Shown: piece by piece, positions 1 to 5,400 of the stretch
Position numbering within the stretch: the stretch's first letter is position 1
How the letters are laid out: the number at the start of each line of letters is the position of its first letter
Assembly (NCBI GenBank): GCA_023434015.1
Contig: JAEYTM010000060.1
Location: 1 to 6,360 of the forward strand
Origin: Pseudomonadota bacterium
Lineage (GTDB): Bacteria; Pseudomonadota; Alphaproteobacteria; Caulobacterales; Caulobacteraceae
Length of the DNA stretch: 6,360 nucleotides
Direction of reading: 5' to 3'
The notes under the pieces: model-generated
What the model was told of the DNA's origin: nothing
The model's input: only the letters and a program-made list of their open reading frames with translations
Database searches by the model: none
Made by a program: the position numbers and the translations under genes

Positions 1-250
1 CGCCGAAGGTGAGGGCGCAGGGCCATTTCACCCGGCCCGCCCGGGCCTGGGTCGCCAGCCCGATAAGGGCGTTCACCGCCACCGCCGCCGCCGAGGTGCC
101 GATGGCGACATGGGGATCGCGCACCCCGACCAGATAGACCAGCAGCGGCGTGGCCAGCACCGAGCCGCCGCCGCCGAACACCGCCAGCAGCAGGCCGATG
201 ACGGCGCCGCCGGCGGCGGCGACGGCGTAGCTGGCGGTCGGCAGGTCCAT
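1..250 (-). CDS. TauE/SafE-family sulfite/sulfonate exporter, N-terminal part (cut by window edge)
   Basis: This is the first 83 codons of a membrane protein that continues beyond position 1. The reading frame starts at an ATG whose complement is at 248-250. Residues about 6-24 form a hydrophobic segment followed by a glycine cluster FGGGGS (25-30), then a second segment (31-43), then AIGTSAAAVAVNA (49-61), a pattern typical of TauE/SafE (formerly DUF81) permeases, which are thought to export sulfite, sulfoacetate or related anions across the inner membrane. It starts 7 bp after the stop of the rhodanese gene, with GAGG upstream on the minus strand as a ribosome site, so it is probably the third gene of the repressor-rhodanese-exporter operon. 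In that setting the natural cargo would be sulfite or thiosulfate made from persulfide oxidation; this is inferred from context. The C-terminal repeat of the family cannot be checked here. Confidence 0.85.
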   Translation of the reverse strand, partial: MDLPTASYAVAAAGGAVIGLLLAVFGGGGSVLATPLLVYLVGVRDPHVAIGTSAAAVAVNALIGLATQARAGRVKWPCALTFG

Positions 251-257
251 CGCCGCC

Positions 258-791
258 TCAGGCCTGCGCCGGCCGGTTCCACGGCGCCAGCTGCAGCAGT
301 CGCGCCATGCCGCAGAAGCCGGTGACGCCGGCGAAGGTCAGGCCCGCGCCGACGAAGCCGGCGAGGCCGAAGAAGGCCGGGTGGGCCAGCAGGCCCAGCG
401 CCACGCCCAGCAGCACCAGCAGGCCGGCGGCGATCTGCACCTGCCGCATCATCTCCAGCGGCGCCTTGCGGTCCTCCACCAGCGGCAGGCCGGCGGCCGC
501 CCAGGCGTCGAGGCCGCCCTGCAACACGAAGGCCTCGCCCTCGACCGCCGCGGCCAGACGGTCGCAGTTGGCCTGGGTGCGCATGCCCGAGCGGCAGGTG
601 AAGACCACTTCGCCCGCCGGTTCGACGGTCAGCTGCGCGGCCTCGATCCGGGACAGGGGTAGGGACACCGCGCCCTTCGCGCGCCGGCGGGCGAATTCGT
701 CGGCGTCGCGGATGTCGACCAGCCGGGCGCGGCCGGCGGCCAGCCGCTGGGCGACCTGGGCGGGGGAGAGCGGGATGAGTTTAGCGGTCAT
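258..791 (-). CDS. Membrane-anchored rhodanese (sulfurtransferase with C-terminal DUF2892-type two-helix tail, YgaP-like)
   Basis: A 177-residue protein with an N-terminal single rhodanese domain (about 5-107) and a C-terminal pair of membrane segments (about 119-136 and 139-159). The active-site loop is C66-R-S-G-M-R71, matching the CxxGxR loop of rhodaneses, which carry sulfane sulfur on the cysteine as a persulfide. VDIRDADEF (25-33) and the LQGGLDAW segment (90-97) are usual rhodanese landmarks. The tail ends in GVTGFCGMA (155-163), placing a further cysteine, C160, at the end of the second membrane segment. Organisation and length resemble E. coli YgaP, whose gene follows the repressor gene ygaV, as here. 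The start overlaps the end of the repressor gene by 11 bp and has no clear Shine-Dalgarno sequence, so it is probably translated by coupling. Likely role: passing or releasing persulfide sulfur at the inner membrane during sulfide stress. Donor and acceptor are not known from sequence. Confidence 0.93.
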   Translation of the reverse strand: MTAKLIPLSPAQVAQRLAAGRARLVDIRDADEFARRRAKGAVSLPLSRIEAAQLTVEPAGEVVFTCRSGMRTQANCDRLAAAVEGEAFVLQGGLDAWAAAGLPLVEDRKAPLEMMRQVQIAAGLLVLLGVALGLLAHPAFFGLAGFVGAGLTFAGVTGFCGMARLLQLAPWNRPAQA

Positions 792-1119
792 GGGATGTCT
801 GGGCCTCCGGGGGACAGAAGATCTCGGCCAGGGTCGCGACCACCTTCAGGGCCGCCGGGTCGTCGATCCGGTACCAGACCGACTGGGCCTCGCGCCGCGT
901 GGCGACGAGGCCTTCCTCGCGCAGAACCGCCAGGTGCTGCGACAGGGCCGACTGGGAGAGGCCGACGAGGGGCATGAGCTGCCCCACCGACCGCTCGCCG
1001 TCGGTGAGCTGGCAAAGGATCATCAGGCGCCGCTCGTTGGCCAGGGCGCGCAGAAGCCTGGCGGCTTCCCCGGCGCTGGCCTCGAACTGGGCGGGATCGA
1101 GAGTGGCGAGATCGAACAT
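781..1119 (-). CDS. ArsR-family repressor of the BigR/SqrR/YgaV persulfide-sensing type
   Basis: A 112-residue winged-helix regulator. The helix-turn-helix spans about residues 44-68, with the recognition helix in LSQSALSQHLAVL (54-66), and the wing is about 72-85 (TRREAQSVWYRI). ArsR metal sites (CxC in helix 3) are absent. Instead there are exactly two cysteines, C36 in helix 2 (MILCQL) and C102 near the C-terminus (IFCPP). Their separation of 66 residues equals that of the redox pair in BigR (C42/C108) and SqrR (C41/C107), which form a tetrasulfide or disulfide bridge with persulfides and then release DNA. The neighbouring rhodanese and persulfide-dioxygenase-like genes support the same role. 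The ATG (complement of 1117-1119) has no Shine-Dalgarno sequence and lies 7 bp from a -10-like sequence, so the mRNA may be leaderless. It probably represses itself and the divergent operon through the inverted repeat at 1129-1163. The class is well supported; the exact inducer is inferred. Confidence 0.92.
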   Translation of the reverse strand: MFDLATLDPAQFEASAGEAARLLRALANERRLMILCQLTDGERSVGQLMPLVGLSQSALSQHLAVLREEGLVATRREAQSVWYRIDDPAALKVVATLAEIFCPPEAQTSHDR

Positions 1120-1125
1120 GAGGTG

Positions 1126-1153
1126 GATATATAAGCTTGTGCTAAATTAGCAA
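1126..1153 (-). promoter_or_regulatory. Predicted promoter of the repressor-rhodanese-exporter operon
   Basis: Read on the minus strand, TTGCTA (1153-1148) serves as a -35 and TATATC (1131-1126) as a -10, with 16 bp between them; each matches 4 of 6 consensus bases. Transcription would begin about 7 bp further on, at or next to the A of the repressor ATG (1119), giving a leaderless message. Both elements lie within or touch the inverted repeat, so a bound repressor would block them. Confidence 0.5.
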
Positions 1154-1163
1154 GTGCTTATAT
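1129..1163. promoter_or_regulatory. Imperfect inverted-repeat operator shared by the divergent sulfide operons
   Basis: This 35-bp dyad is centred on base 1146. The outer arms ATATAAGC (1129-1136) and GCTTATAT (1156-1163) are perfect complements, and so are the inner arms TGCTAA (1140-1145) and TTAGCA (1147-1152). Only three positions per side (1137-1139 against 1153-1155) do not pair, giving 28 of 34 arm bases matched. It is strikingly AT-rich in a GC-rich region. BigR-type repressors bind AT-rich dyads in the gap between the genes they control. The two half-site pairs could hold one or two repressor dimers. Repressor identity and binding are inferred from adjacency. Confidence 0.8.
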
Positions 1164-1166
1164 GCT
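1137..1166 (+). promoter_or_regulatory. Predicted promoter of the persulfide dioxygenase-DUF302 operon
   Basis: TTGTGC (1137-1142) is a weak -35 and TATGCT (1161-1166) a -10, spaced by 18 bp. Both overlap the inverted repeat. Downstream, AAGGAG (1177-1182) is a good ribosome-binding site 5 bp before the ATG at 1188, so unlike the opposite arm this message would have a short leader. The match to consensus is modest. Confidence 0.45.
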
Positions 1167-1187
1167 GGCCTCAGCCAAGGAGCCCCC

Positions 1188-2063
1188 ATGCGACCCCAGG
1201 TTCAGACCTTCTTCGACACGGCCACCTCGACGGCCAGCTATCTGGTCAGCGACCCGGCCACCGGCGCGGCCGCCATCATCGACCCGGTGCTGGACTTCGA
1301 GCCCAAGGCCGCCAGGCTCTCCACGGCCTCGGCCGACCGGCTGCTCGCCGCGGTCCGGGCCCAGGGCCTCGACCTGCGCTATGTGCTGGAAACCCACGCC
1401 CACGCCGACCACCTGTCGGCCGCCGACTACATCCGCGACCGTACCGGCGCCGCCATCGCCATCGGCGCGCGCATCGTCGAGGTGCAGAAGGCCTTCATCC
1501 CGGTGTTCGAGGCCGACGACGTGACTCCCGACGGCCGGGCCTTCGACCACCTGCTGGAGGAGGGCGACGCCCTGCCGCTGGGCGGGCTGTCGATCGGCGT
1601 GTTGCACACCCCCGGCCACACGCCGGCCGACGTCACCTATCTGATCGGCGACGCCGCCTTCGTCGGCGACACCATGTTCATGCCCGACTACGGCACCGCC
1701 CGCGCCGACTTCCCCGGCGGCGACGCCCGGGCGCTCTATCGCTCGATCCGCAAGGTGCTGGCCCTGCCGGCCGAAACGCGGCTGTTCGTCGGCCACGACT
1801 ACCTGCCGGCCGGCCGCGACGTCTTCCAGTGCGAGAGCACCGTCGGCGAGCAGCGCGCCCGGAACATCCATGTCCGCGACGGCGTGGACGAGGACGCCTT
1901 CGTCGCCCTGCGCCAGGCCCGCGACGCGACCCTGCCGGCCCCGACCCTGATCCTGCCCTCCCTGCAGGTGAACATCCGCGGCGGCGCCCTGCCGGACCCC
2001 ACGCCGTCGGGCCGCGTGTTCCTGAGGATTCCCGTCACCCGGCTCGACCAGCCGGCCCAATGA
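1188..2063 (+). CDS. Persulfide dioxygenase-like metallo-beta-lactamase-fold hydrolase (Blh/ETHE1 relative)
   Basis: A 291-residue protein of the metallo-beta-lactamase fold. The metal motif H70-A-H72-A-D74-H75 is intact, followed by H144 (TPGHTP), D161 (VGDTMF) and H203 (VGHDY). In the ETHE1 branch a single iron is held by the equivalents of H70, H144 and D161, and the enzyme oxidises glutathione persulfide to sulfite. The segment YGTARADF (168-175) corresponds to the ETHE1 GCGRTDF region, with R172 aligning to the substrate-contacting arginine. The QRARNIHV segment and the C-terminal extension are features of the Blh group found with BigR. It has one cysteine, C215. The ribosome site AAGGAG lies 5 bp before the start. 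It is the first gene of the plus-strand arm and ends in contact with the DUF302 gene. Likely cytoplasmic oxidation of low-molecular-weight persulfides; dioxygenase activity rather than simple hydrolysis is inferred from residues and context. Confidence 0.93.
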   Translation: MRPQVQTFFDTATSTASYLVSDPATGAAAIIDPVLDFEPKAARLSTASADRLLAAVRAQGLDLRYVLETHAHADHLSAADYIRDRTGAAIAIGARIVEVQKAFIPVFEADDVTPDGRAFDHLLEEGDALPLGGLSIGVLHTPGHTPADVTYLIGDAAFVGDTMFMPDYGTARADFPGGDARALYRSIRKVLALPAETRLFVGHDYLPAGRDVFQCESTVGEQRARNIHVRDGVDEDAFVALRQARDATLPAPTLILPSLQVNIRGGALPDPTPSGRVFLRIPVTRLDQPAQ

Positions 2064-2077
2064 AAGGACGACGAGCG

Positions 2078-2470
2078 ATGAGCTACTATTCCGCCAAGAC
2101 CCTGCACCGGCCGTTCGACGAGGCCGTGGCCGCCGTCCGCGAGGCCCTCGCCCAGGAAGGCTTCGGCGTCATCACCGAGATCGACGTGCGCCAGACCATG
2201 AGGGCCAAGATCGGCGAGGACTTCCGGCCCTACCTGATCCTCGGCGCCTGCAACCCGCGCCTCGCCTACGAGGCGCTGCGGCTGGAGGACAAGGTCGGCA
2301 CGATGCTGCCCTGCAACGTCATTGTCCAGCAGCTCGACGACGGCCAGACCGAGGTCGCCGCCATCGACCCCGTCGCCTCCATGCAGGCCATCCCCAACCC
2401 CGACCTCAAGGCCAAGGCCGCCCTGGTCGGCGACAAGCTCCGCGCCGCCCTGGCGCGGCTGGAGGAGTGA
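2078..2470 (+). CDS. DUF302 family protein, second gene of the sulfide operon
   Basis: A 130-residue cytoplasmic protein with no signal peptide or membrane segment. It is recognisable as DUF302 from the N-terminal MSYYSAKTL, EGFGVITEIDV (27-37), FRPYLILGACNP (49-60) and LPCNVIV (77-83). The two cysteines, C58 and C79, lie in these conserved blocks. The biochemical function of the family is not established; it is often found near thiol, sulfur or redox genes. The ATG at 2078 is preferred because it gives the usual family N-terminus and has AAAGGA (2063-2068) 9 bp upstream. An in-frame ATG at 2060 overlaps the previous stop codon (ATGA) and would add six residues. The 14-bp gap to the dioxygenase-like gene implies one transcript and a role in sulfide or persulfide tolerance, for example as a sulfur acceptor or binding protein; that role is inference. 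Confidence 0.9.
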   Translation: MSYYSAKTLHRPFDEAVAAVREALAQEGFGVITEIDVRQTMRAKIGEDFRPYLILGACNPRLAYEALRLEDKVGTMLPCNVIVQQLDDGQTEVAAIDPVASMQAIPNPDLKAKAALVGDKLRAALARLEE

Positions 2471-2533
2471 GGGGGAGGGGCGGCGGCGGTCAGCCGATCG
2501 GGCGTCGGATCAGTCCGGCCTCGGGGGCCTTCG

Positions 2534-2989
2534 TCAGCCTCGCAGCGTCTTCCGCATCACCGGCGCCGGCTCCAGCTTGGTCATCACCCCGCCGACCGTC
2601 TCGAACCCGCACGCCCGGTAGAAGCCCTCCGCCCGCCGGCTGGCGACCACCCGGACCGCGTCGACGCCCAGCCCCGCCGCCCGCCGCTCGGCCTCGGCGA
2701 CCAGCCGCGCGCCGACGCCACGGCCCCACAGGTCCGGCTCCACGAACAGTCCCTCCAGTTCCGCCTCGTCGGCGTCGGTCCGCAGCACCGTCGCGAACCC
2801 GACGATCCGCCCGTCGGCCTCGGCGACGAACGACCCTGGCAGATGTTCGAGCGGGACCTCGGCGGCCTCCGGCATCGCCCGCAGCTCTTCGACCCGCTCA
2901 CCCCAGCCCAGGGACGAGCGGAGCTGCAGCGCGCCCAGCGCCGCGATCTCGTCGGGACGGGCAGGGCGGATGATGAGTTCGGAGCTCAT
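2534..2989 (-). CDS. GNAT-family N-acetyltransferase, substrate unknown
   Basis: A 151-residue single-domain GNAT protein. The N-terminal strand LIIRPARPDE (5-14) is typical and supports the start at 2989, although no Shine-Dalgarno sequence precedes it. The acetyl-CoA loop is W88-G-R-G-V-G93 in the usual place after strand 4 (LEGLFVEP); the first position of the Q/R-x-x-G-x-G motif is tryptophan rather than Q or R, a common variation. EGFYRACGF (121-129) is motif B, with Y124 as a possible catalytic residue. FAEADG-like strand 3 (VAEADGRIVGFATV, 55-68) is also present. It transfers acetyl from acetyl-CoA to an amine, but nothing in sequence or neighbours names the substrate. It converges on the DUF302 gene (63-bp gap without a convincing terminator) and diverges from the YqeY-domain gene. 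Confidence 0.88.
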   Translation of the reverse strand: MSSELIIRPARPDEIAALGALQLRSSLGWGERVEELRAMPEAAEVPLEHLPGSFVAEADGRIVGFATVLRTDADEAELEGLFVEPDLWGRGVGARLVAEAERRAAGLGVDAVRVVASRRAEGFYRACGFETVGGVMTKLEPAPVMRKTLRG

Positions 2990-3099
2990 GGCGGACGGTA
3001 TCGGGCGGCGAACCGCCGGGACAAGGGCCCTTCAAGGCGGCCGTGCGGCCACGTTGGCGCACTTCACCGCGATGAGCGTCGCTCGGCTGGCGACCGCGC

Positions 3100-3128
3100 T
3101 TGAACGGTGGACCGCTTCCCCCCTACAC
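3100..3128 (+). promoter_or_regulatory. Possible promoter of the YqeY-domain gene
   Basis: TTGAAC (3100-3105) and CCTACAC (3122-3128) resemble the Caulobacter housekeeping promoter (TTGAC-type -35 and GCTANA-type -10) with about 15 bp between them. The GNAT gene is divergent, so the YqeY gene needs its own promoter in 2990-3163. The rest of that 174-bp gap shows only a small hairpin (GGCGG 3004-3008, CCGCC 3013-3017) and no gene. Confidence 0.4.
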
Positions 3129-3163
3129 AACCGCCGACCAGAGTGAATTGAAGGGACCGCGAC

Positions 3164-3637
3164 ATGGCTTTGCTCGACGAGCTCAAGGCTGACCAACTGG
3201 CGGCGCGCCGGTCGAACGACCGTCTGAAGTCTGACCTGCTCACCACGCTGATCGGCGAAGCGACCCAGATCACCACCGAAGAGTTCAAGCGCGGCGTGAC
3301 GGAGGTCACCGATGAAAAGGTCGCCGCAACCGTCGCGAAGTTCCTGAAGAACACCAAACTGACGCTGGAGAACCTCGCGAATGAGCGCGGGCGCCTGATT
3401 GATGCTGGCGCCGATGCGTCGAAGGTCGACCAGCGCGCCACGGCCGCCGAAACCGAGTTGGCGATCCTGTCCTCATATGGCCCAAAGCAGATGACCGAAG
3501 CGGAACTGCGCCAGGCCATCGACGATTTCCGGGCCAGGAACCCCGACGCCAACGTCGGGGCCATCATGACCCACCTGAAGACCAGCTTCGCCGGCCAGTA
3601 CGACGGCAAGGCGGCCAGCGCCCTGGCCAGGGGCTGA
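3164..3637 (+). CDS. GatB/YqeY domain-containing protein (divergent)
   Basis: A 157-residue, mostly helical, soluble protein. The C-terminal half is the clear YqeY signature: TELAILSSYGPKQMTEAEL (97-115) matches the family's E-x-x-ILxxYLPxQLSEEEL, and IMTHLKTSFAGQYDGKAAS (134-152) matches the VMxxLKxKxxGxxDGKxVS ending. The domain resembles the tRNA-binding tail of GatB, the amidotransferase subunit that makes Gln-tRNA or Asn-tRNA, but stand-alone YqeY proteins have no proven function. The N-terminal half (MALLDELKADQLAARRS) is only loosely like standard YqeY. AAGGGA (3151-3156) lies 7 bp before the start. Hand-counted GC is about 63%, against roughly 70-80% in the neighbouring lepB and rnc, and codons such as GAA, AAG and GAT are commoner, which hints at acquisition or a different origin. 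It is separated from lepB by 223 bp with a hairpin, so it is probably its own transcript. Confidence 0.85.
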   Translation: MALLDELKADQLAARRSNDRLKSDLLTTLIGEATQITTEEFKRGVTEVTDEKVAATVAKFLKNTKLTLENLANERGRLIDAGADASKVDQRATAAETELAILSSYGPKQMTEAELRQAIDDFRARNPDANVGAIMTHLKTSFAGQYDGKAASALARG

Positions 3638-3642
3638 ATGAA

Positions 3643-3667
3643 GGGCCGGCAGGAGCCGAGCCGGCCC
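3643..3667 (+). terminator. Hairpin after the YqeY-domain gene, possible terminator
   Basis: A perfect 8-bp GC stem, GGGCCGGC (3643-3650) with GCCGGCCC (3660-3667), and a 9-base loop starts 5 bp after the stop codon. No run of T follows, so if it terminates transcription it is not a textbook intrinsic terminator; it may instead protect the 3' end. Confidence 0.45.
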
Positions 3668-3740
3668 GTCGCCCCCAATGGCTGGAAGCGGACCTTCATC
3701 CCCGCCCCACATCCCCACCTCTCCAACCTTTAACCTGCAT

Positions 3741-3789
3741 CCGCCGCCGCTTCGCGCTACGCCTGCGACGAAGCGCGGCCGGGCGGCGG
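3741..3789 (+). other. Nested inverted repeats in the region upstream of lepB
   Basis: CCGCCGCC (3741-3748) is complementary to GGCGGCGG (3782-3789), and inside it CGCTTCG (3748-3754) pairs with CGAAGCG (3769-3775). The 223-bp gap 3638-3860 holds this structure, the hairpin at 3643-3667 and presumably the lepB promoter, for which only weak candidates are visible (TTGCCG at 3792-3797, GCTAAC at 3817-3822). No gene is supported in the gap. The structure could end upstream transcription or fold in a lepB leader; the sequence does not decide. Confidence 0.4.
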
Positions 3790-3860
3790 TCTTGCCGCGG
3801 CCCCATGCAGCGCGTAGCTAACAGCCGGTCCGGCCCGCCGGGCGAGTCCAGGGACAGTCC

Positions 3861-4643
3861 ATGAGCGAGAACGTGCAGGCCGCGCAGACCCCCCCGAAGT
3901 CCGGCGCCGTCAGTGAGATCGTCGAGATCGTCAAGACGGTGGTCTATGCGCTGCTGATCGCGCTGTTCCTGCGGGTGCTGTTCTTCCAGCCCTTCACCAT
4001 CCCGTCGGCCTCGATGGAGCCCAACCTCTACCAGGGCGACTACATCATCGTGTCGAAGTTCAGCTACGGCTACTCGCGCCACTCCATCCCGTTCAGCCCG
4101 CCGCTGTTCGAGGGGCGGATCATGGGCCGCGGGCCGGAGCGCGGCGACGTGGTGGTGTTCAAGCTGCCGCGCGACGGCCACACTGACTACGTCAAGCGGG
4201 TGATCGGCCTGCCGGGCGACCGGGTGCAGATGCAGGGCGGCCAGCTCTACCTCAACGGCGAGCCGCTGAAGCGCGAGCGCGTCGAGGTGCTGCGCGAGGA
4301 TTCCGGCTACGGCTTCAGCCGCGACGTGATCCGCTACCGCGAGACCCTGCCGGGCGGCCGCACCTTCCTGACCGACGACTTCGGGACCGACAGCGACCTC
4401 GACAACACCCCGCTGTTCGTGGTGCCCGAGGGCCACTACTTCATGATGGGCGACAACCGCGACAACTCCTCCGACAGCCGCGTGCCGATCGAGGCCGGCG
4501 GCGTCGGCTTCGTCCCGGCCGACCACCTGGTCGGAAAGGCGCAGATCATCCTGCTGTCCTGGAACGAGGGCGCCACCCTATTCAAGCCGTGGACCTGGGT
4601 GATGGACGCGCGGCTCGACCGCTTCTTCAACATCCTGAAATGA
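3861..4643 (+). CDS. lepB: Signal peptidase I
   Basis: Signal peptidase I (EC 3.4.21.89) removes signal peptides from exported proteins at the outer face of the inner membrane. The 260-residue protein has a short cytoplasmic N-terminus, one membrane segment (about 22-42) and a periplasmic catalytic domain. The serine-lysine dyad is present: S51 in IPSASMEP (47-54) and K112 in DYVKRVIGLPGD (109-120), equivalent to E. coli S91 and K146. The box E motif GDNRDNSSDSR is at 197-207. E. coli LepB has two membrane segments; one is common in alphaproteobacteria. AGGGA (3850-3854) lies 6 bp before the ATG and supports this start. It heads the lepB-rnc-era cluster, with rnc beginning 13 bp after its stop. 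A region of about 50 residues between K112 and box E (RVEVLREDSG to TPLFVV) forms the variable part of the fold. Identity is firm. Confidence 0.97.
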   Translation: MSENVQAAQTPPKSGAVSEIVEIVKTVVYALLIALFLRVLFFQPFTIPSASMEPNLYQGDYIIVSKFSYGYSRHSIPFSPPLFEGRIMGRGPERGDVVVFKLPRDGHTDYVKRVIGLPGDRVQMQGGQLYLNGEPLKRERVEVLREDSGYGFSRDVIRYRETLPGGRTFLTDDFGTDSDLDNTPLFVVPEGHYFMMGDNRDNSSDSRVPIEAGGVGFVPADHLVGKAQIILLSWNEGATLFKPWTWVMDARLDRFFNILK

Positions 4644-4656
4644 GCCCCGCCGTCCA

Positions 4657-5400
4657 ATGAGCGCCGCATCGCCCCGCGCCGCCGCGGTGGCCGAGCTGGA
4701 GCGCCGTATCGGCTATCGGTTCAAGGACCGCGAGCTGCTCGACCGCGCCCTGACCCACGCCAGCGTCGGCGACGGGGCGCGGGCCGTGCGCCACAACGAG
4801 CGGCTGGAGTTCCTCGGCGACCGGGTGCTCAACCTGTGCGCCGCCGAGCGGCTGATGGACCGCGACGGCGAGGCGCGGGAAGGGGAGATGTCCCGCCTGC
4901 TGGCCAGCCTGGTCAACTACCACGCCTGCGCCCGCGCCGCGCACCGCTGCGGCCTGCCGGACGCCATGCGCCTGTCGGCCAGCGCCTCCAAGGTCGGGGC
5001 GCGCAGCTCCGACTCCGTGCTCGGCGACGCCTGCGAGGCGCTGATCGCCGCCCTCTATCTCGACGGCGGGCTGGAGACGGCGCGGGCCTTCTTCACCACC
5101 TTCTGGGCCGAGGAGTTCGACCGCCTCGACGAGCCGCGCAGCAAGGATCCCAAGACCGCCCTGCAGGAGTGGGCCCAGGGCCTCGGCCTGCCGCTGCCGG
5201 CCTATGCGGTGGTCGACCGCACCGGCCCGGCGCACGAGCCGCGCTTCACCGTCTCCGTCGCCGTCCAGGGCTTCGCCCCCGAGAAGGCCCGCGGCCGCTC
5301 GCGCCAGGACGCCGAGAAGGCCGCCGCCCAGGCGATGCTGACCAGGCATGCGGGCGCCGCGCCGGCCGCCCAACCCCGTTCACAGGATACCCGCTTATGA
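4657..5400 (+). CDS. rnc: Ribonuclease III
   Basis: RNase III (EC 3.1.26.3) cuts double-stranded RNA, including the rRNA precursor and many mRNAs, as a homodimer needing Mg2+. The 247-residue protein has an N-terminal endonuclease domain (about 10-150) and a C-terminal double-stranded-RNA-binding domain (about 163-232). The signature NERLEFLGDRVL (47-58) supplies E48, E51 and D55; E75 (EGEMSR) and the pair D124/E127 (GDACEALIAALYLDGG) complete the acidic site. KTALQEWAQ (166-174) opens the RNA-binding domain, and RSRQDAEKAAAQAML (214-228) is its closing helix with the lysine/arginine contacts. The last 15 or so residues are an alanine/proline-rich tail. There is no clear Shine-Dalgarno sequence before the ATG at 4657, so translation probably couples to lepB, 13 bp upstream. 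Its end overlaps the era start by 4 bp. Confidence 0.97.
   Translation: MSAASPRAAAVAELERRIGYRFKDRELLDRALTHASVGDGARAVRHNERLEFLGDRVLNLCAAERLMDRDGEAREGEMSRLLASLVNYHACARAAHRCGLPDAMRLSASASKVGARSSDSVLGDACEALIAALYLDGGLETARAFFTTFWAEEFDRLDEPRSKDPKTALQEWAQGLGLPLPAYAVVDRTGPAHEPRFTVSVAVQGFAPEKARGRSRQDAEKAAAQAMLTRHAGAAPAAQPRSQDTRL

Noticed and set aside
1188..2063. Glyoxalase II or beta-lactamase identity for the metallo-beta-lactamase-fold enzyme
   Set aside because: The YGTARADF segment, the C-terminal extension and the repressor/rhodanese neighbours fit the persulfide-dioxygenase/Blh branch better than glyoxalase II.
1154..2077. Long arginine/proline-rich open frame upstream of and in frame with the DUF302 gene
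   Set aside because: It is an off-frame reading of the dioxygenase-like gene made possible by high GC; only the part from 2078 has a family match and a ribosome site. It is not a fusion protein.
2471..2533. Possible bidirectional terminator between the DUF302 and GNAT genes
   Set aside because: Only short stems are seen (for example GGCC 2517-2520 with GGCC 2526-2529, and CCGATCGG at 2494-2501) and there is no T-run on either strand.
3072..3146. Short plus-strand frame of 24 codons ahead of the YqeY-domain gene
   Set aside because: It has no ribosome site and spans the predicted promoter, so it would not be transcribed in full.
3064..3726. Minus-strand open frame of 220 codons over the YqeY-domain gene
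   Set aside because: The plus strand carries the conserved YqeY signature and a ribosome site; the antisense frame is serine/arginine-rich with no family features.
4836..5396. Open frame in front of and in frame with era
   Set aside because: It is a shadow frame inside rnc, arginine-rich and low in complexity. Era starts properly at 5397 with its G1 motif 12 residues in.
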